Shown here: in pieces, positions 43,000 to 55,559 of the stretch
Layout: each line of letters opens with the position of its first letter
Position numbering within the stretch: position 1 is the first letter of the stretch
Assembly: GCA_013398615.1 (NCBI GenBank)
Contig: VZSR01000393.1
Location: 2,213,864-2,277,863, forward strand
DNA length: 64,000 bases
Source of the DNA: Brachypodius melanocephalos
Lineage: Eukaryota > Chordata > Aves > Passeriformes > Pycnonotidae
Direction: 5' to 3'
The notes under the pieces: generated by a model
What the model saw: the letters and a program-made list of their open reading frames with translations, nothing else
What the model was told of the DNA's origin: nothing
Databases searched by the model: none
Translations under genes and position numbers: made by a program

Positions 43000-44775
43000 T
43001 TTAAAGTCTCTAGCACAACACTGGAAAATTGGGGGTTTCACTGTAGTTTTTATGAAACTGGAGTTTGTAGCAGCCTCTTTCTGAAGTGAGAAAAGAAAGG
43101 AAGACAACAAACAATTCCTGGAGCCTCTGGAGCATTTTTGCACAGGAGCAGCAACCCCAGGTGCAGGAAAATCTTTTACCTGCCCATGGAGGTTCATTTT
43201 CCAAAGGCTGAATGCCCTGGGGCCGGTTCTCACCTTGCCCCTCGGTGAATTCATCCATCTCCAAACACCCAGGAGCTGTTCAGGAGGAGCTTATTCATCA
43301 CAACCCAGTCCTTGAGACATCCTGTTCCTTATCAGCCCCTCAGGGCTATCAGGAGAGGTGAGGCTGGAACGGAGCCCGGTGGATTTAATAATTCACTCTT
43401 GATTTGTGTGGCCGCCCCCGATGGACGCTGAGGTGCTGCCAGAGCCGGGATCTGATTTCAGGGCAGGGCCAGACCTTAAAGCAGGAGGATGGGGATGAAT
43501 GGTACCGTTTGTTTTCCCCTTTTATTGGCGTGCTGTAAAGGTTCACCTCCAGCCTGAGCCGTCAGTTGGGCACGATGTGGCAACCCCGGCGTTCCGGGAA
43601 TCGTGCCTGGAGTGGCCCGTGGACCTGTGACCCCAATCTGAGCTGACTTCAGCACACCTCTGTTTTCTCTTGAGATAAGAGATAGTGGTGAGCTGATTGT
43701 ATCTCCCCTGTTCCTTACTTTTCTGTTGTTTTAGCTATTTTATTCTTTTTTTTTTTTTTTTTTTGTCGCATCTGGCAGAGTCAGAGCTGCTGTCCTGTAC
43801 ATTCAATCGACTTTTCTCAAGCTGGATTTGGGACAGAGCCAATTCTCCCCCCAAATCAGCATCTTCCCATCCCGTGCTTCATCTTCGGAGTCTGCAGGTG
43901 TGCCCCTCTCATCTGGCTCTGAGGTAGCTCCACTGCTTACAGAAGGTAAGTGCTTAAGCTTTGAAAATTCACAGAGCTGCAAAAAAAAGTTCCCCATCTC
44001 CTTTCCCCCAACACCAAGAGCTGCTCTCGGTTTCGTACAGGCAAAACCTGGAGTTTCACTGAAACGAGCTGGAAAAAGTCCTCCCCACCCTGTCACCCCT
44101 CTCCTTCTCCAGCTACTTATCGTGTTACAGCCTCCTGAATCTGGAATTTAAGAGGAATTCTGCCCTGAGACCAAATTTTTGAAGCAATTAAAACCAATGA
44201 GCTGCAGTGCACAAAACTCTTGTGCAGAGGGAAAAAAAAAAAAATCACTGAATAAATATTTATTTTATTCTACTGATGCTTCCTGAATAGTCAAGGAGGA
44301 CTTTTCCTGCTGGGATGAGCCAGGATGAGATCCATTCCCTGTGACAAAACAAGCCTTGAGTCTGGACTTTGGCCTCTGTGGAGAATTAATTAATCTGCAG
44401 CGCTCTGCTCTTAATGAGATCTCAGCTCCTGGGTTTCCCACCGTGGGACGCTGAGCCCGGGGGTGCCCCTGCTTTAAAAATCAGAATTTCCTTGCAGAAA
44501 TTCTGGCAGGAAAAAAAAGGCGATGAGGGCTGGGGTGGGTGCAGGAGTGGCCTCGAGTCTCATTTACATCTCGGAGGGTGAGAAGTGGGGCGTGAGCTGC
44601 TTTCCTGTCAGTGCCCTAAAACCCCCCTGTTGGTTTTGTGTCTCTCAGGGCTGGAGCAAGATCTCGAAGCGGGGAAAGCCCTGAGAGCTGCCAAACCTCT
44701 TTTCCTTGTGGGTGGATTCGCTGGTGTCTGGTCATGGGGTTGAGCCTCTCCTTTGTCACCGCTATTTGTGGCAGC
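43000..44775. other. Intergenic sequence with a poly(T) tract
   Basis: No gene was recognised. A T-rich run is at about 43747-43764 and an A13-14 run near 44230-44244. Otherwise the sequence looks unique. Confidence 0.45.
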
Positions 44776-44777
44776 CT

Positions 44778-44842
44778 TGGCTCGTTAAACGTCTGGACTT
44801 GATGATCTTAGAGATCTTTTCTGACCTAAATGATTTTATTGT
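44778..44842 (+). mobile_element. CR1 LINE terminal fragment
   Basis: 'ggacttgatgatcttagaga' followed by 'tcttttctgacctaaatgat' is the 3' end of a sense CR1 of the 'gatgatcttgaaggtctttt' subfamily. Confidence 0.75.
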
Positions 44843-45694
44843 CATATTTGTTCCTCCCAGGAGGTTTGCTCTGTTCTTGGAAGTGTTGGATGGGGCTTGG
44901 AGCCTACAAAATTCTCCAAGAAAAAAAAAATCCCCAAGGTGTTTTGTCCAAGTGTTCATCTTTGGACCTGAAGGAAATAGAAGTGCTTTGTGGAAGGGAG
45001 CTGCTGGGAGATGGATTCCCTTGGTCTGACCCTGGAATTGCTGTAGGATCCCATGTCCCTGAAGCCCCACCTTGCTGGGCACGGGTGCAGGAGCTGAGCT
45101 TGGGGACATTCATGTGGAAGGGGACACGTTTAATAGAGTCCTTAATGGAGGAGATTTTTTTGGCATCCCAAACTTTCCTTAACCAATAAATGCTGTGTCA
45201 GACAAGCTGCAGGGTTGGGCAGGAGGGTTTTTTCTGCCATATTGAGTGTGCCAGGGAATGAGAGGAATCTATTTTTCCTGTTTGATTTCCCTTCTCCTGC
45301 TGTTGTTGATGGACTCCTCGTCCCTTTTCCCACTGCTTTTTTGGTGCAGGAGGTTGCAGGGGTGGAATGGGACATTAATCTTTGTACTCCTTCCACATCC
45401 TTGTACCTGGACTGAGCTGGAAGACAGAACTGAGCATCTCTTTAGGGCAAAAGGGTGTTTTACAGGAATAAACAACAAAAAGAGAAAGCAAACCAGGTCA
45501 GAGATGAATCCAGGCCTCGGAGAAGGGGGGTTTGCAAAAGAGCTGGAAATCTCACAAGGCCTCATGAGATTTCTGACACTTCCCACTTCTGGCTGGGCCA
45601 GAAATACCACAAGAACAACGCTGCATCATCATTCTCAGCTCTGGCTCTGCTCTTCCCACACTCCCAGCAGGGATCTCAGCCTCCCAAACCTCCT

Positions 45695-45930
45695 CCAGGC
45701 TGAGGATGCTCCGGCACCGCCCGGCGCAGACGGCCGCCGGCTTTTCCTTCCAGCCCCGTGTGCTGAGCGGGGAGATATTTTTGGGCCCAGAAATCAAATG
45801 ACTCATTTTGTGGATCCCAAGAACTATTTTAGGCCGGGGGTGTGCGCTTTCTCCCCTTCTCCGTGCTGATCCTGCCCGAGCATCTTCAGCCTCCCCGGGG
45901 CGGGCGGGTGCGCAAAGGGCGCTGCAGCCT
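45695..45930. promoter_or_regulatory. Orphan CpG-rich patch
   Basis: CpG density rises sharply at 45,710-45,745 and again at 45,890-45,925, in an interval with few CpGs. An AP-1 heptamer TGACTCA lies between them at 45800-45806. No coding exon is seen. It could be a non-coding RNA promoter or an enhancer. Confidence 0.4.
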
Positions 45931-46574
45931 CATCCTCCAGATCCAGCAGGATGGCAGAGCCTGGATGCTGCCGCTGGCCAGGGCTGTTGTGCAATCCCTC
46001 TGTTCACGTTTCAGCTCAGTCCTTACCCTTTCCGCCCTCCAGCCGGGGTTTGTTGTGCAGAGGAAGCTTCTAAAGGAGCCCCGACAAACAGACAGGAAAC
46101 CGAGTCTTTTGCTGCGTGGACGGCATTGTCTGCCCGGGGCTAAATTTGAACATAAAAAAGGCTTTATTTATTTCTTTTATTTATAAATCCTGAGCCGTTG
46201 TGCTTTGAAGACAAGCCCCGGGTTGGGAAGGGCGCAGGAGAAGGGTGAGGGGAAGGGCAGCCAGCGCTGCATGGACCAAAGTCCAGCTCTGGTGCGTGGG
46301 GTGGGATCAGGGCAGGCTTGGATGCTTCAAGCCATGACCTGGAGGGATGTCCAGGTGGAAATGGCCAGCTGAGATGGTGGGGCTTGAATGGGACCAGTTT
46401 TGGGCTGGAGACTCCACTCAGGAGCTCCTGGGCCTGCCCTGTGTGGATGACGGGGAAGGTGGTGCTGGGATCCAGCCCACATTGCCTGGCTGAGGCTGAA
46501 ATCCCGGGTGGCTGGATGCCCCACAGGGGCTGGGTGATGAGGGATTAATATCCAGGAGAGATTCCTGGGTGTGT

Positions 46575-46692
46575 TTAAAGCCAGGTTGGACGGGGCTTGG
46601 AGCCATCTTGGACAGTGTAAGGTGTCCCTGCCTGTGGCAGGGGTTGGAATGAAACCATCTCTAAGGTCCCTTCCAACCCAAACCATTCCAAG
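46575..46692 (+). mobile_element. CR1 LINE 3' fragment
   Basis: Sense CR1 3' end: 'aggttggacggggcttggag', 'aaggtgtccctgcctgtggc', 'cccttccaacccaaaccatt'. Confidence 0.9.
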
Positions 46693-46694
46693 GC

Positions 46695-49365
46695 TCCAAG
46701 ATCAGCAAGGTCAGGTGGCCACTCCTTGTCCACACCTGGAGTCACCACCACTGGCTTTGGCCACCACCTCATGTCCCCAGCAGCATCAGAGCTGCCTCCC
46801 ACCAACCCATGGGCTCCTGGTGCCGCCAGGAACCCTGGTGAGACCATCAGAGAAACCAGAGGCTCCTCTGGAGATGTTTTTTAGTTTATTTTCCATGTAC
46901 CAGTGGGTATTTCCAGGCAAAGGTAGTGTGAGAGGGGCAGGCAGATCTCGGTCACCGCAGCAGACTTTAAAAAGTGAAAACGCGAAGTCGAAAGCTGCCG
47001 AACCTGCAGCAACTTCCCAAATCCCACCTGAAATTTAGCAAAAGGCACAAGGAAAGTAAAAGTTCCACCGTTGCTTTTTTGGGGGGGTTGGTGGGGGTTT
47101 TTTTTAATGTTGTTGTTGTTCTTGGAGAAACATCACCCTTTGTTCTGAGAAAAGGGAAGCGCTTGGGGCCGTGGGTTCTGGGGAGTTGTGAATCTGCCCC
47201 TCAGGAGAGCAAAATTGGGGTGAACTCCAGCACCCAGAGATGCACCAGGGCTTGGGCAGTGCAACAGCGATGCTGAGGCTCCTGTGGCAGAGCCAGGAGC
47301 TGCAGGAGGAGATACAGGGGTGACACAGAAGAGGAGAAACCTCTTATCCACCCCCTCCGCCCCATCAGGAGCACGGACGGGTTTGGGAACGGAGCTGCTC
47401 CGTCTCTCCCCTCCTGCTGGTGAGGTCGGGCTCAGCTGCACCAAACCCCACCGGTCACAGGGACCCTTTTCTTCATTTCACCCTCCCCGACCCCAGGATG
47501 GAGGAGCCACTTCCACATTTGCTGCTGGCCACGGCCAAAAAGCCCTTGGAGCCGTTTCTGCCCCTCCTGCCCGGCCTGCCTCGCTCGCAGATGCTCAAAC
47601 CACACGTTCCTTCGCCCAGCCCGGCCCGTCACAGCTGGACACGGCTGAAAATACCCCAAAATAACGCCTGGCCACAGGAGTCCTGCGAGGGTCTCCCAGC
47701 CAGAGCAGCTGGGGCTGAGAGGACAGGCTAAAAATAGGGGTGTGCTGCAAGTTTCTGAAGATCCCGAAGCAGTGCGAGGTGAAACTCGCTCTGGGTTAAC
47801 TGAAAAGCTGAGGGTGTCCTTGGGGTTATTTCTGCTTTGGGGGGGGCTCAGTAGGAGGAATGGGGGAGCCCTCCTGGGCATGGGTTTGGCGGGGTGTCCC
47901 CATCACCTGTGTTTGCTTTGTGGGGTCACCACCCTCGCAGGGAGCTGCATTTTGGGGCCCAAAGGTGCTGAAGCTGTGCTGTATCCACAGGTTTTAGTGG
48001 GTTTTTGGGGAGAAATCTGCAGGTTTGGCACCTTTGCCTCATACAGAGGATCCCGATGTAGCTGCACACTCCAACTCAGCCCCACCCTGCCCAAGAGGAC
48101 CCCCAAATCTCACACAAGGACAGCAGGTGGAGCATGGAAAACCACTCTCTGATATTTCCACCCGTGATCCACGAGCTGAGGACACACGTGGAATTGAGTG
48201 TGGTTGTTTTTGGGACCCCTCCATCCCCCTCCAAGTCCAGGGGAGTCCATCCCATCCCCGTCCCCCCTGGCCTTGCACAACCCTCCGGGCCCTTCTCCTT
48301 CTCCTTCCTCGCCCTGGGTGAAATCAGAGCTGTTATTTCAAAGAGAAGCTTGTGATTTATCGCTGTAATCTCGACCACAAGTTGAGCTGGCAGGAGTTAG
48401 GGGAGCCACGAGGAATAACAGAGGCCTTGGCCATTCATTTCAGCATCCCCCGAGCTCTTGAGGTTTTTATTTCTTCGGTACAGCAGCAGGGAAATACGGG
48501 TTTCTCATAGAAAGAGGAGAAAATGGAGAGGAAATAAAAAGATTTGTGCTGAAGTGGCTCCAAATGGGGCTGTTTCTTTGTGTTTTGGTTTTTAAAAATC
48601 AGCTTTTTGAGCTTTAAAACCTGAGGTCATTGCAGCAACCAGAGGAAGCAGCCCTGCCTGGCAAAGGGGATCACCCTGGGGTGGTGCTGCTGGTCCAAGG
48701 GCAGAGCTGAGTGCGGCTTTCTCCCTATTTTTCTCATTTTTTTTCTTCTCTATAAGTCACTTTTACAGCTCCCAGCAGCCAGCCCGGGAAGAACAGCTTT
48801 GCAGGGATGTTAATGAGTCTTTAAATCAAAGGTTTGTGGTGGCCAAAGCAATCCTGGTGTCTCCTTCCAGAGAGGGGCTGCACAGAGAACTCCCCAACCC
48901 TGCCTGGCTGTGAGGGAACGGCACTTTCATCTTCGTTATTTCACTTTTTCCTAATTTATTTCTGGTTTTGCACTTTATTTAAGGCTTTCAATCCTATTTC
49001 CCCCCACTTTTGAACGGACCTGGAAGATGATTTTTTGCTAAACATCACTGAGATGCACGACATGTTATGGAATTTCAAACCCTGGAGAGAGTCACTAAAG
49101 CTGTCAAATTTCCCAATTTTCTCAACACTTGAACTCTTTGCATCCAATATTCCAAGCTCCTGGTGTGCTCAGGAGAAATCCATCCATTTTTTAATGCTTT
49201 TTCCTTATTTTACAGAAGAAAAGGCTGTTTTTTTTCCAGGCTGGCTGCAGACTGTGGGGGAGTCAGACAGATTTTAACACACTCTGAGGAAATGACAAAG
49301 CATCAACTCCCCTGCAAGGCACTGAGATAGTTTTCATTAAAGCCAACCTTTGCAAGGAGTTGTTT
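46695..49365. other. Intergenic sequence, nothing recognised
   Basis: No gene, RNA gene or repeat family was identified. A few T- and A-rich patches occur (about 47094-47105 and 48736-48751). Confidence 0.45.
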
Positions 49366-49370
49366 TCCAA

Positions 49371-49509
49371 ATGAAAAAAAAAAAAAAGAAAGAAAAAAGG
49401 AAACAAAAGGAAAAAAAGAAAAAGAAAAAAGAAAAAGAAAAAGAAAAAACAGGAAAAAGAAAAAGGAAAAAAGGAAAAAAAGGAAAATAGGAAAAGGAAA
49501 AGAAAAAGA
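49371..49509. repeat. Polypurine (GAAAAA)n tract
   Basis: About 140 bp of almost uninterrupted A and G on the plus strand in units such as GAAAAA, GGAAAA and GAAAAAG. Its opposite strand encodes only Phe/Leu/Ser-rich low-complexity peptides. Confidence 0.92.
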
Positions 49510-49794
49510 TAATAAACTTGCTCTTTCTTGGCCTTTCTGCTTTGCTGATCCACTTTGACATTTATTAGCAATTATTTATTTCCTTCCCTGTTGGCTGTTT
49601 ATGGTGCAATTTTTCAACCAAATAGGCATTACTCAATAATAACCCCTGCAGAAAGGCAATTAGGAAACGTGAAGTGGGTGGTTACAGAGATTGTGGGGCT
49701 TTTCCCAGCCCCAAAATCTCTTTTTTTTTTGGCCTAAACAGAGCTGGAGATGCCACTCAGGGAACAGAACCCTGCCAGGCTGTGGGATTGGAGC

Positions 49795-50094
49795 ATCACA
49801 ACCTCATCTCATCTTCATCCCATCCTCATCCCATCTTAATCACAACCTCATCCCCATCCCATCCTCATCCTCATCTCATCTTCATCACAACCTCATCCCA
49901 CCCTCATCCTACCCTCATCCCATCCTCATCCTCATCCCACCCCCATCCTCACCCTATCCTCATCCCATCCTCATCCTCGTCTCATCCTCATCCTATCCTC
50001 ATCCTCATCCTAATCCTCATCCTTGTCTCATCCTCATCCCAACCTCATCCTCATCCCAACCTCATCCCATCCTCATCCCAAACTCATCCCATCG
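49795..50094. repeat. CATCC-rich minisatellite
   Basis: About 300 bp of irregular tandem repeats made of CATCC, CATCCCAT and CATCCTCAT words (complement GGATGAGG). The period shifts between 6, 12 and 18 bp. The open frames across it are repeat artefacts. Confidence 0.92.
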
Positions 50095-50099
50095 TTTTG

Positions 50100-51050
50100 T
50101 CCCTGCTCTTTGCAGCTTTTGCAAGGAGCCACGAGGTGCAGAGCCCAGATTTAGGAAGGCCCTGCTTTCGCTGTCTCCTGGGTAATAATCTTCTTTCTTC
50201 CCTTTGGGTTTGGGTGATGAGGAAGAGCTGCAAGAAAACAGGATTCTTGTTCCTTAACGAAAATGCTCGGTGCCCAAAGACTCCCACGAGTTCCCATGAA
50301 GCCGCAAGGTAGTGCAAAACTGAAAAGAAAATGAAAAATATTTCGAAAGCCGGCTCAGCCTTTGGGTGCAGCATCTCAGGAGCGTTTCCCCATTCCACCT
50401 CTTTGTGGGGACAGCTCAGGGCAGGTCACCCACCCTCCAAAATCCCCCCTGAGCCACGGCTTTCCCAAGAAAAGGCTCCTTGCGTGTGAGAAGCCACAGT
50501 GGGGGGAAAAAGCCCAACCAGATTTGAGTTGAAATTACGGAGTTTTTAAGGAAAAAAAGCCATTTTCTGGCTGTGCCTTGCGCTGATCACCCCTTGATCT
50601 TCCTGGGGGTGCTGAGGGGAGTCAGGGCATGGTGCTGGTGGGGTTTGGGCACCTCCCCGATGCCACCCAGCTGGGGATGAGTGACAAAAGCCCCCCTGGG
50701 CACCGCTGGGCGCTGGCAGGAACCGCGCTAGAGAGGGGTGAGAGCACAGCGGGGGCTGCTCGAAGGTGGGGACAGCCCAGTGCTGGTTCTGCTTGGCTGG
50801 AGCTGCCACCCAAAATAATCAAACCTCACCCCCAGCGTTTCTGCTGCTGAGGGAAACTTCATTTTCATTTTCCGACCGCTCTCCCGGCCGGGACGCAGGC
50901 GAGGGGAGCTCAGGGTGGGGAGGGTGGGGGTTGTTTGGCGCCGAGGGCCACTGAAATGCCACTTGGGCTGGCTCTGGGGTGGCTTTTGGCCAGGGAGGGT
51001 GGCCTGAGAGTGAGGTGGGGAGGGGATACAGCCAGAGCAGCGCTGGGAGT
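50100..51050. other. Intergenic, with a candidate IRF/ETS site
   Basis: No gene was recognised. On the minus strand 50863-50873 reads GGAAAATGAAA, which fits both GAAANNGAAA (ISRE) and a GGAA-NNN-GAAA ETS-IRF composite. It lies just left of a CpG-rich patch (50,875-50,905). Confidence 0.4.
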
Positions 51051-51054
51051 GGGA

Positions 51055-51490
51055 TCGTAAATCACGGATTGGTTTGGGATGGGAGGGATCTTAAATCTCA
51101 TCTCGTTCCAGCCCTGCCACGGCAGGGGCACCTTCCATCATCCCAGGGTCCTCCAAGCTCTGTCCAACCTGGCCTTGGACATTTCCAGGGATCCAGGGGC
51201 AGCCACAGCTGCTCTGGGCACCCTGTGCCAGGGCCTGCCCACCCTCCCAGGGAACAATTCCTGCCCAATCTCCCATCCCTCCCTGCCCCCTCAGTGTGAA
51301 TCCAATCCCCCTTTCCTGTCACTGCAGCTCTTGCCCAAACTGTCTCTCCATCTTCCCTGTGGGCACAATTAAATCACTCTGGATCTTGTCTTTTCCAGGC
51401 TGAGCAATCCCCATCCTCCCATCTTTTCCTCAGGGCAGAGCTGCTCCATCCCCCTGATCATCCTGGTGCCTCTGGACTCGCTCCAGCAGG
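51055..51490 (-). mobile_element. CR1 LINE fragment (~430 bp)
   Basis: The longest CR1 piece in the right half. Antisense, it runs from 'ggtttgggatgggagggatc' through 'ccttggacatttccagggat', 'gggaacaattcctgcccaat' and 'ccaggctgagcaatccccat' to 'tggactcgctccagcag'. Confidence 0.92.
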
Positions 51491-54480
51491 TTGGGTGGAA
51501 CACTGAGCTGCTCCCAGCAAACCCGTGGGATCACAGATGGATGGGGAAGGTGTCCTTGCCCATTTCCAACCCAGACCATCCCATAAATCACACACTACCC
51601 CCCTCCAGGCTGTGATAATCATGAAATCATCCTCCCCTCTAACCCATAAACTCCACAGACACCAACAGCTCCTCCAGACAAGATTAAGCTCTCCTATAAC
51701 AAATCCAGAGGGTTTTCCCTCTATTTATGTGGACTATCAAGGCTCGTAGACAGCCCCTTGAGCATCCCTTGATGTCTGCCATGAATCCCACATTTCCTGG
51801 TGCCTGCACTTCCCCAGCCAAACCCCTCCCTCCGTGTGTATTAAATATTTCCTTGGTGTTTCCAGGGGGCTCAAAACATCTCCCTGCGTGGATTCCTTTA
51901 AATTCCACCCCCCAAAGCAACCCTCTGGATGATGGGAAGTGGGAATGTTCGTGCTGAGGGTCTTATAGGGAGCCTGGGAATTATTTTGCTGCTAACAAAC
52001 TTTGCTCACGCCTGGGCAAAATGCAAATAAATAAAATAAATTAAAAAAAAAAAGCAAATCCCAATTCCAGTGTTGCTAAAGCACAGGGCTGAGATCACAG
52101 AGATTTGTTTGGGGTGTTGATTTCTTTTTTAGCTGCTTGTTCTTGGTATTTGCTTGGGAAAAAAAAAAAAAACGGTTATCTGTTTGTAATAAATAGAACA
52201 TTGTGAAAAACATGACTTCTGAGCAAATCTTGGAAATTAGGAGCTTCAAGTCCTTCTGGATTCGTCCCTTCATGAGGGGAAAAGATCTGGCTAGAAATAA
52301 CAAGCACAGCCTGGGAGGCGAACAGTGAGAATATTCTGTCTGAACAGGAAGAATCCTGGAGAACCATTAGAGCCAGTGTTAATTAGGGCTGATTGACTGA
52401 GAGCAGAGTCTGGCACGAGCCTGCCAGAGCTGCTGAGAGCCCGTGTCGAGTCACTGGGAAAACCACAGGCTGTTGTTAGAGGGGAAAAAATTTAAAAAAT
52501 ATAAATACATGAGCAGGTGCGACTTCCTGTGGTCCTGAGTGATGGAGGAGCCTGGAATTGGGGAATCAACCCAAATTTCTGGAGGTGGTGCCCCTGTTCT
52601 GCAGACCCAGCCCCGTTTTGCACTCTCAGAGGGTGACTGGGGAATCCTCTTCTATCTCTGCCAGGGATGTGCATCCCAGGAATGTGGCTCAAAAGGTGGG
52701 AAAGAGGGAATGGAGGAGCTTTTCTCCTCCATCCCTCCACAGAGCTCCCATGGTTGGGTCCAGCCCGGCCTTGGAGAGCTCTTCTCTCCAGAGAAAGCTT
52801 TAGGGCTGTGCAAAAGCACTTCCCCAAATCCTCGCTGCTCTTTCACCCCTGGCTGCTCCTGCAAGAACCACACGGGCACAACGTGAGTTACTGAGGGAAA
52901 ATGTGGAGAAAGCAGCGAAAATCCCAGTGAGGGAGGGTTCTGGCAGCCTGGGAAGCAGCTCCACAGGGCCTTTGGAATGTGCTTTCTGCAGCTCAGAGGA
53001 TGGAAACCCTCAGGGGCTCAGTGGAGAGGCCACTCCACTGGGAGCCATCTCCCTGCCCCTTCCTCCAAACCCTGAAATTTCTGATTTACTGACTTTTCCA
53101 CGATTTTCTTTTAGCTGCCGTAAATTCCCCCAGCTTTACCAAGCCTGCTGTGACATCAGTGACAATCCCAGCTGGGGCTTCTGGTGCAACACCAGGAGCA
53201 GATCTCCATCACCACCTCCTGTAGCTCAATTAGAGGCTGGGAAACATCAAAAAAACCCCTCCACCACCCCTTGCTGTGGTTTTTTCGCATGGTTTGGGGC
53301 TGGTTTGGCTCTGTCCCTCCTCCCTGCACACCTTGATCCCCTTTGCCCACGTGCTCCAGCCATAAATGTAACGGCACGGTCAGAGTCTCACCATTATTGC
53401 CCGTCCTGCTCTTGTACAATCACCAAGCTGGCTCTTTTGACTCGCCGACTGCTCCCTCCAGCAGGGATTTTGTGCTGTCATCCAGTTAATGCAGGAAGTG
53501 GTCCTTGGAATGGAAAATTTCAAATATTCAGTGGGCTGGGCTGGTTCGCAGGGCACGGATTTGGGTGCGATGCTCCACTGCCAAGTGTCTGCTCTGCTCT
53601 TTGGGGTTTTTTTTCCCCCAAGAAAAATAGATTTTTTGCGCTAAAATCCACTCGGTGCCCCTGGAAGCTGGTGGGAGGCAAAGGGAATGGGGTTCATCGC
53701 TGGCCACCAGCACTGGAAACCTTGGAAAACACCCCTAGGTGCCAAATGGAGCGCTGGGGCGAATTGCTGCCCCAAAGCCCTCTCGAGGAACTGCCTCATT
53801 GGCTGCTTAATCACCTGTTAATCACCTGTTAATCAATCACCTGTTTCACAGCAAAGCTCTGACCCTGCTGTGGGTTTTGAAGCTCTCCCCGCCTGCCTGG
53901 TTCCCTGGGAGCAGGGACACAGGTTTGGAAAAGGCTCTCAAGAAGCCGATGAGATTCCTGGGGTTGTCATGTGCAGACTCAGGAGCTGGGCTCGCTGATC
54001 CTTGCGGGTCCCTTTGAGCTCAATTTATGCCATGGGTGCTGTCCCTTCTGCTCCCAGCTCGGTGTCCCCTGGCACCAAGAGCGGTGGCTTTGGTCGGGTG
54101 GTAATGCCCAAGGGTGCATCAAAGCAGGGCTGCAGCTCAGCTTCCTGCCTGAGTCCTCAACTAAACCCAATCCCACAGATAACCCGGGGTTTATTGCACC
54201 CAAACAACCGGGAATTTGAACCCAGCCACCATGCAGCAGATAAAACCTGGAAGACACCCAGCAGCGAGAGGGAAAGCTTCACCTTTAACCACGGCTCTGC
54301 CCTTCTTGCCAAGCGTGTCCAAGGGATGCTCCCCCAAAACAAAACCCCTTCTCTCTGCTTGGGCACAGTTCTTGGGGTGCTGGAAGCCAGAGTTTTGGGG
54401 CTCTCTGGAAGCCAGAGTTTCTCCCTGGCACGGCTGCCAAGGTAGAGGTTGTAGAGGAACAGAGAGAGCTTCGTATTTAG
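51491..54480. other. Intergenic sequence, no supported gene
   Basis: Contains poly(A) at 52159-52171 and three CACCTG E-boxes in tandem at 53812-53843. A chance-length open frame at 52903-53832 is discussed separately. No exon could be supported. Confidence 0.45.
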
Positions 54481-54577
54481 GAAGTTAAAGCGCGAGCGAG
54501 TTCCCTAAAGGGATGGACTGAAGGTGAGGAGATGGTGAGGGGGGAAAAGCACGCAGCTGTGGAGCCACAGGGACCAC

Positions 54578-54632
54578 TGCCCCCAGTGTCCCCAGCGCCC
54601 CCAGTGTCCCCACTGTCCCCAGTGTCCCCAAC
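54578..54632. repeat. Short 'ccccagtgt' tandem repeat
   Basis: Five or so 9-10 bp units of the form CCCCAGTGTC or CCCCAGCGCC. It is a minor repeat next to the G18 run. Confidence 0.75.
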
Positions 54633-54774
54633 ATGAGCAGGCACCGGGCCTGCTGCGCCCAGGTCACCCCGAGCCACATGATCCGCGAGGTCGGAGCAGC
54701 GACAGCAACAGGAACAATCTGTGGGAGAGGAACTTCGGGATGAACCCAACTTCTCTAAAGTATAAAAAGAGCCC

Positions 54775-54792
54775 GGGGGGGGGGGGGGGGGG
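54775..54792. repeat. G18 homopolymer
   Basis: Eighteen consecutive G on the plus strand, preceded by 'gagccc' and followed by 'tgctgcag'. It could form intermolecular or slipped G-quadruplexes and is a typical sequencing trouble spot, so its true length is uncertain. Confidence 0.9.
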
Positions 54793-55559
54793 TGCTGCAG
54801 AAGGTTTTGCACGTCCTCCCCTCCCCTCCCCTCCCGCTGCCTCCCAGCGCTGACGGTTGGGAGCCGGCGCTGGCCTGGGGTTGTGCAACTCCGGCCGAGA
54901 GCTCTTGGCATCGCCTCCATCGCCCTCCCAGGAAAGGAAACACAACCCCAGCCGGGCTCGGAGGGCCTTTGCAAAGGCTCAAACTGCTCAAGAGCAGCAG
55001 AGGTGGGAATTGTAAGGAGTGGCTGTGTTTCCTGCCAGAGGATGCTCGTGCACCTCAAAAAATTCAGTTCAAAGCCGAGCAGACCTCCAGCATCTTGTCT
55101 GCACAGCTGCACCAGGGGGAATGAGAGTTTTTTTGGGTCCTGTTCCTATCAATTTTTCCTTTTTCCTTTGGTTTATTGGTGTTTCCGCTTGCTGGCCCAA
55201 AGCAGTGGGGGAAGGATGTGCCCCTGGTGCACCATGGCTTTCACAGCAGCTCTCTCTCTCCCTGCAGGCACCCTGAAAACAATTACACTTCTGAAAGCCT
55301 ATTTTTGGCTTGGGGAAACACTATTTCTGCCTGAAACCTTCCAAAGAACAGAAAAACCCCACAGAAGGTGAAGGCAAAACTTGTGGGGCGGCCCCACTCC
55401 AGACCAGAAGTGCCAATCTCCAAGGCAGACCTGGTGGCACTTCCAGGAGATGGGACAGATGCTGGGATATCATCAGGCACGCCTACAGATGTTTGCGATT
55501 TTTTTTTTTTTTTTTACCATGGATTATGAACTATAAAAAGTGTCACCCCATTTAAAAAA

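Noticed and set aside
49674..50312. Open frames of Ser/His/Pro/Ile repeats
   Set aside because: They are translations of the CATCC minisatellite.
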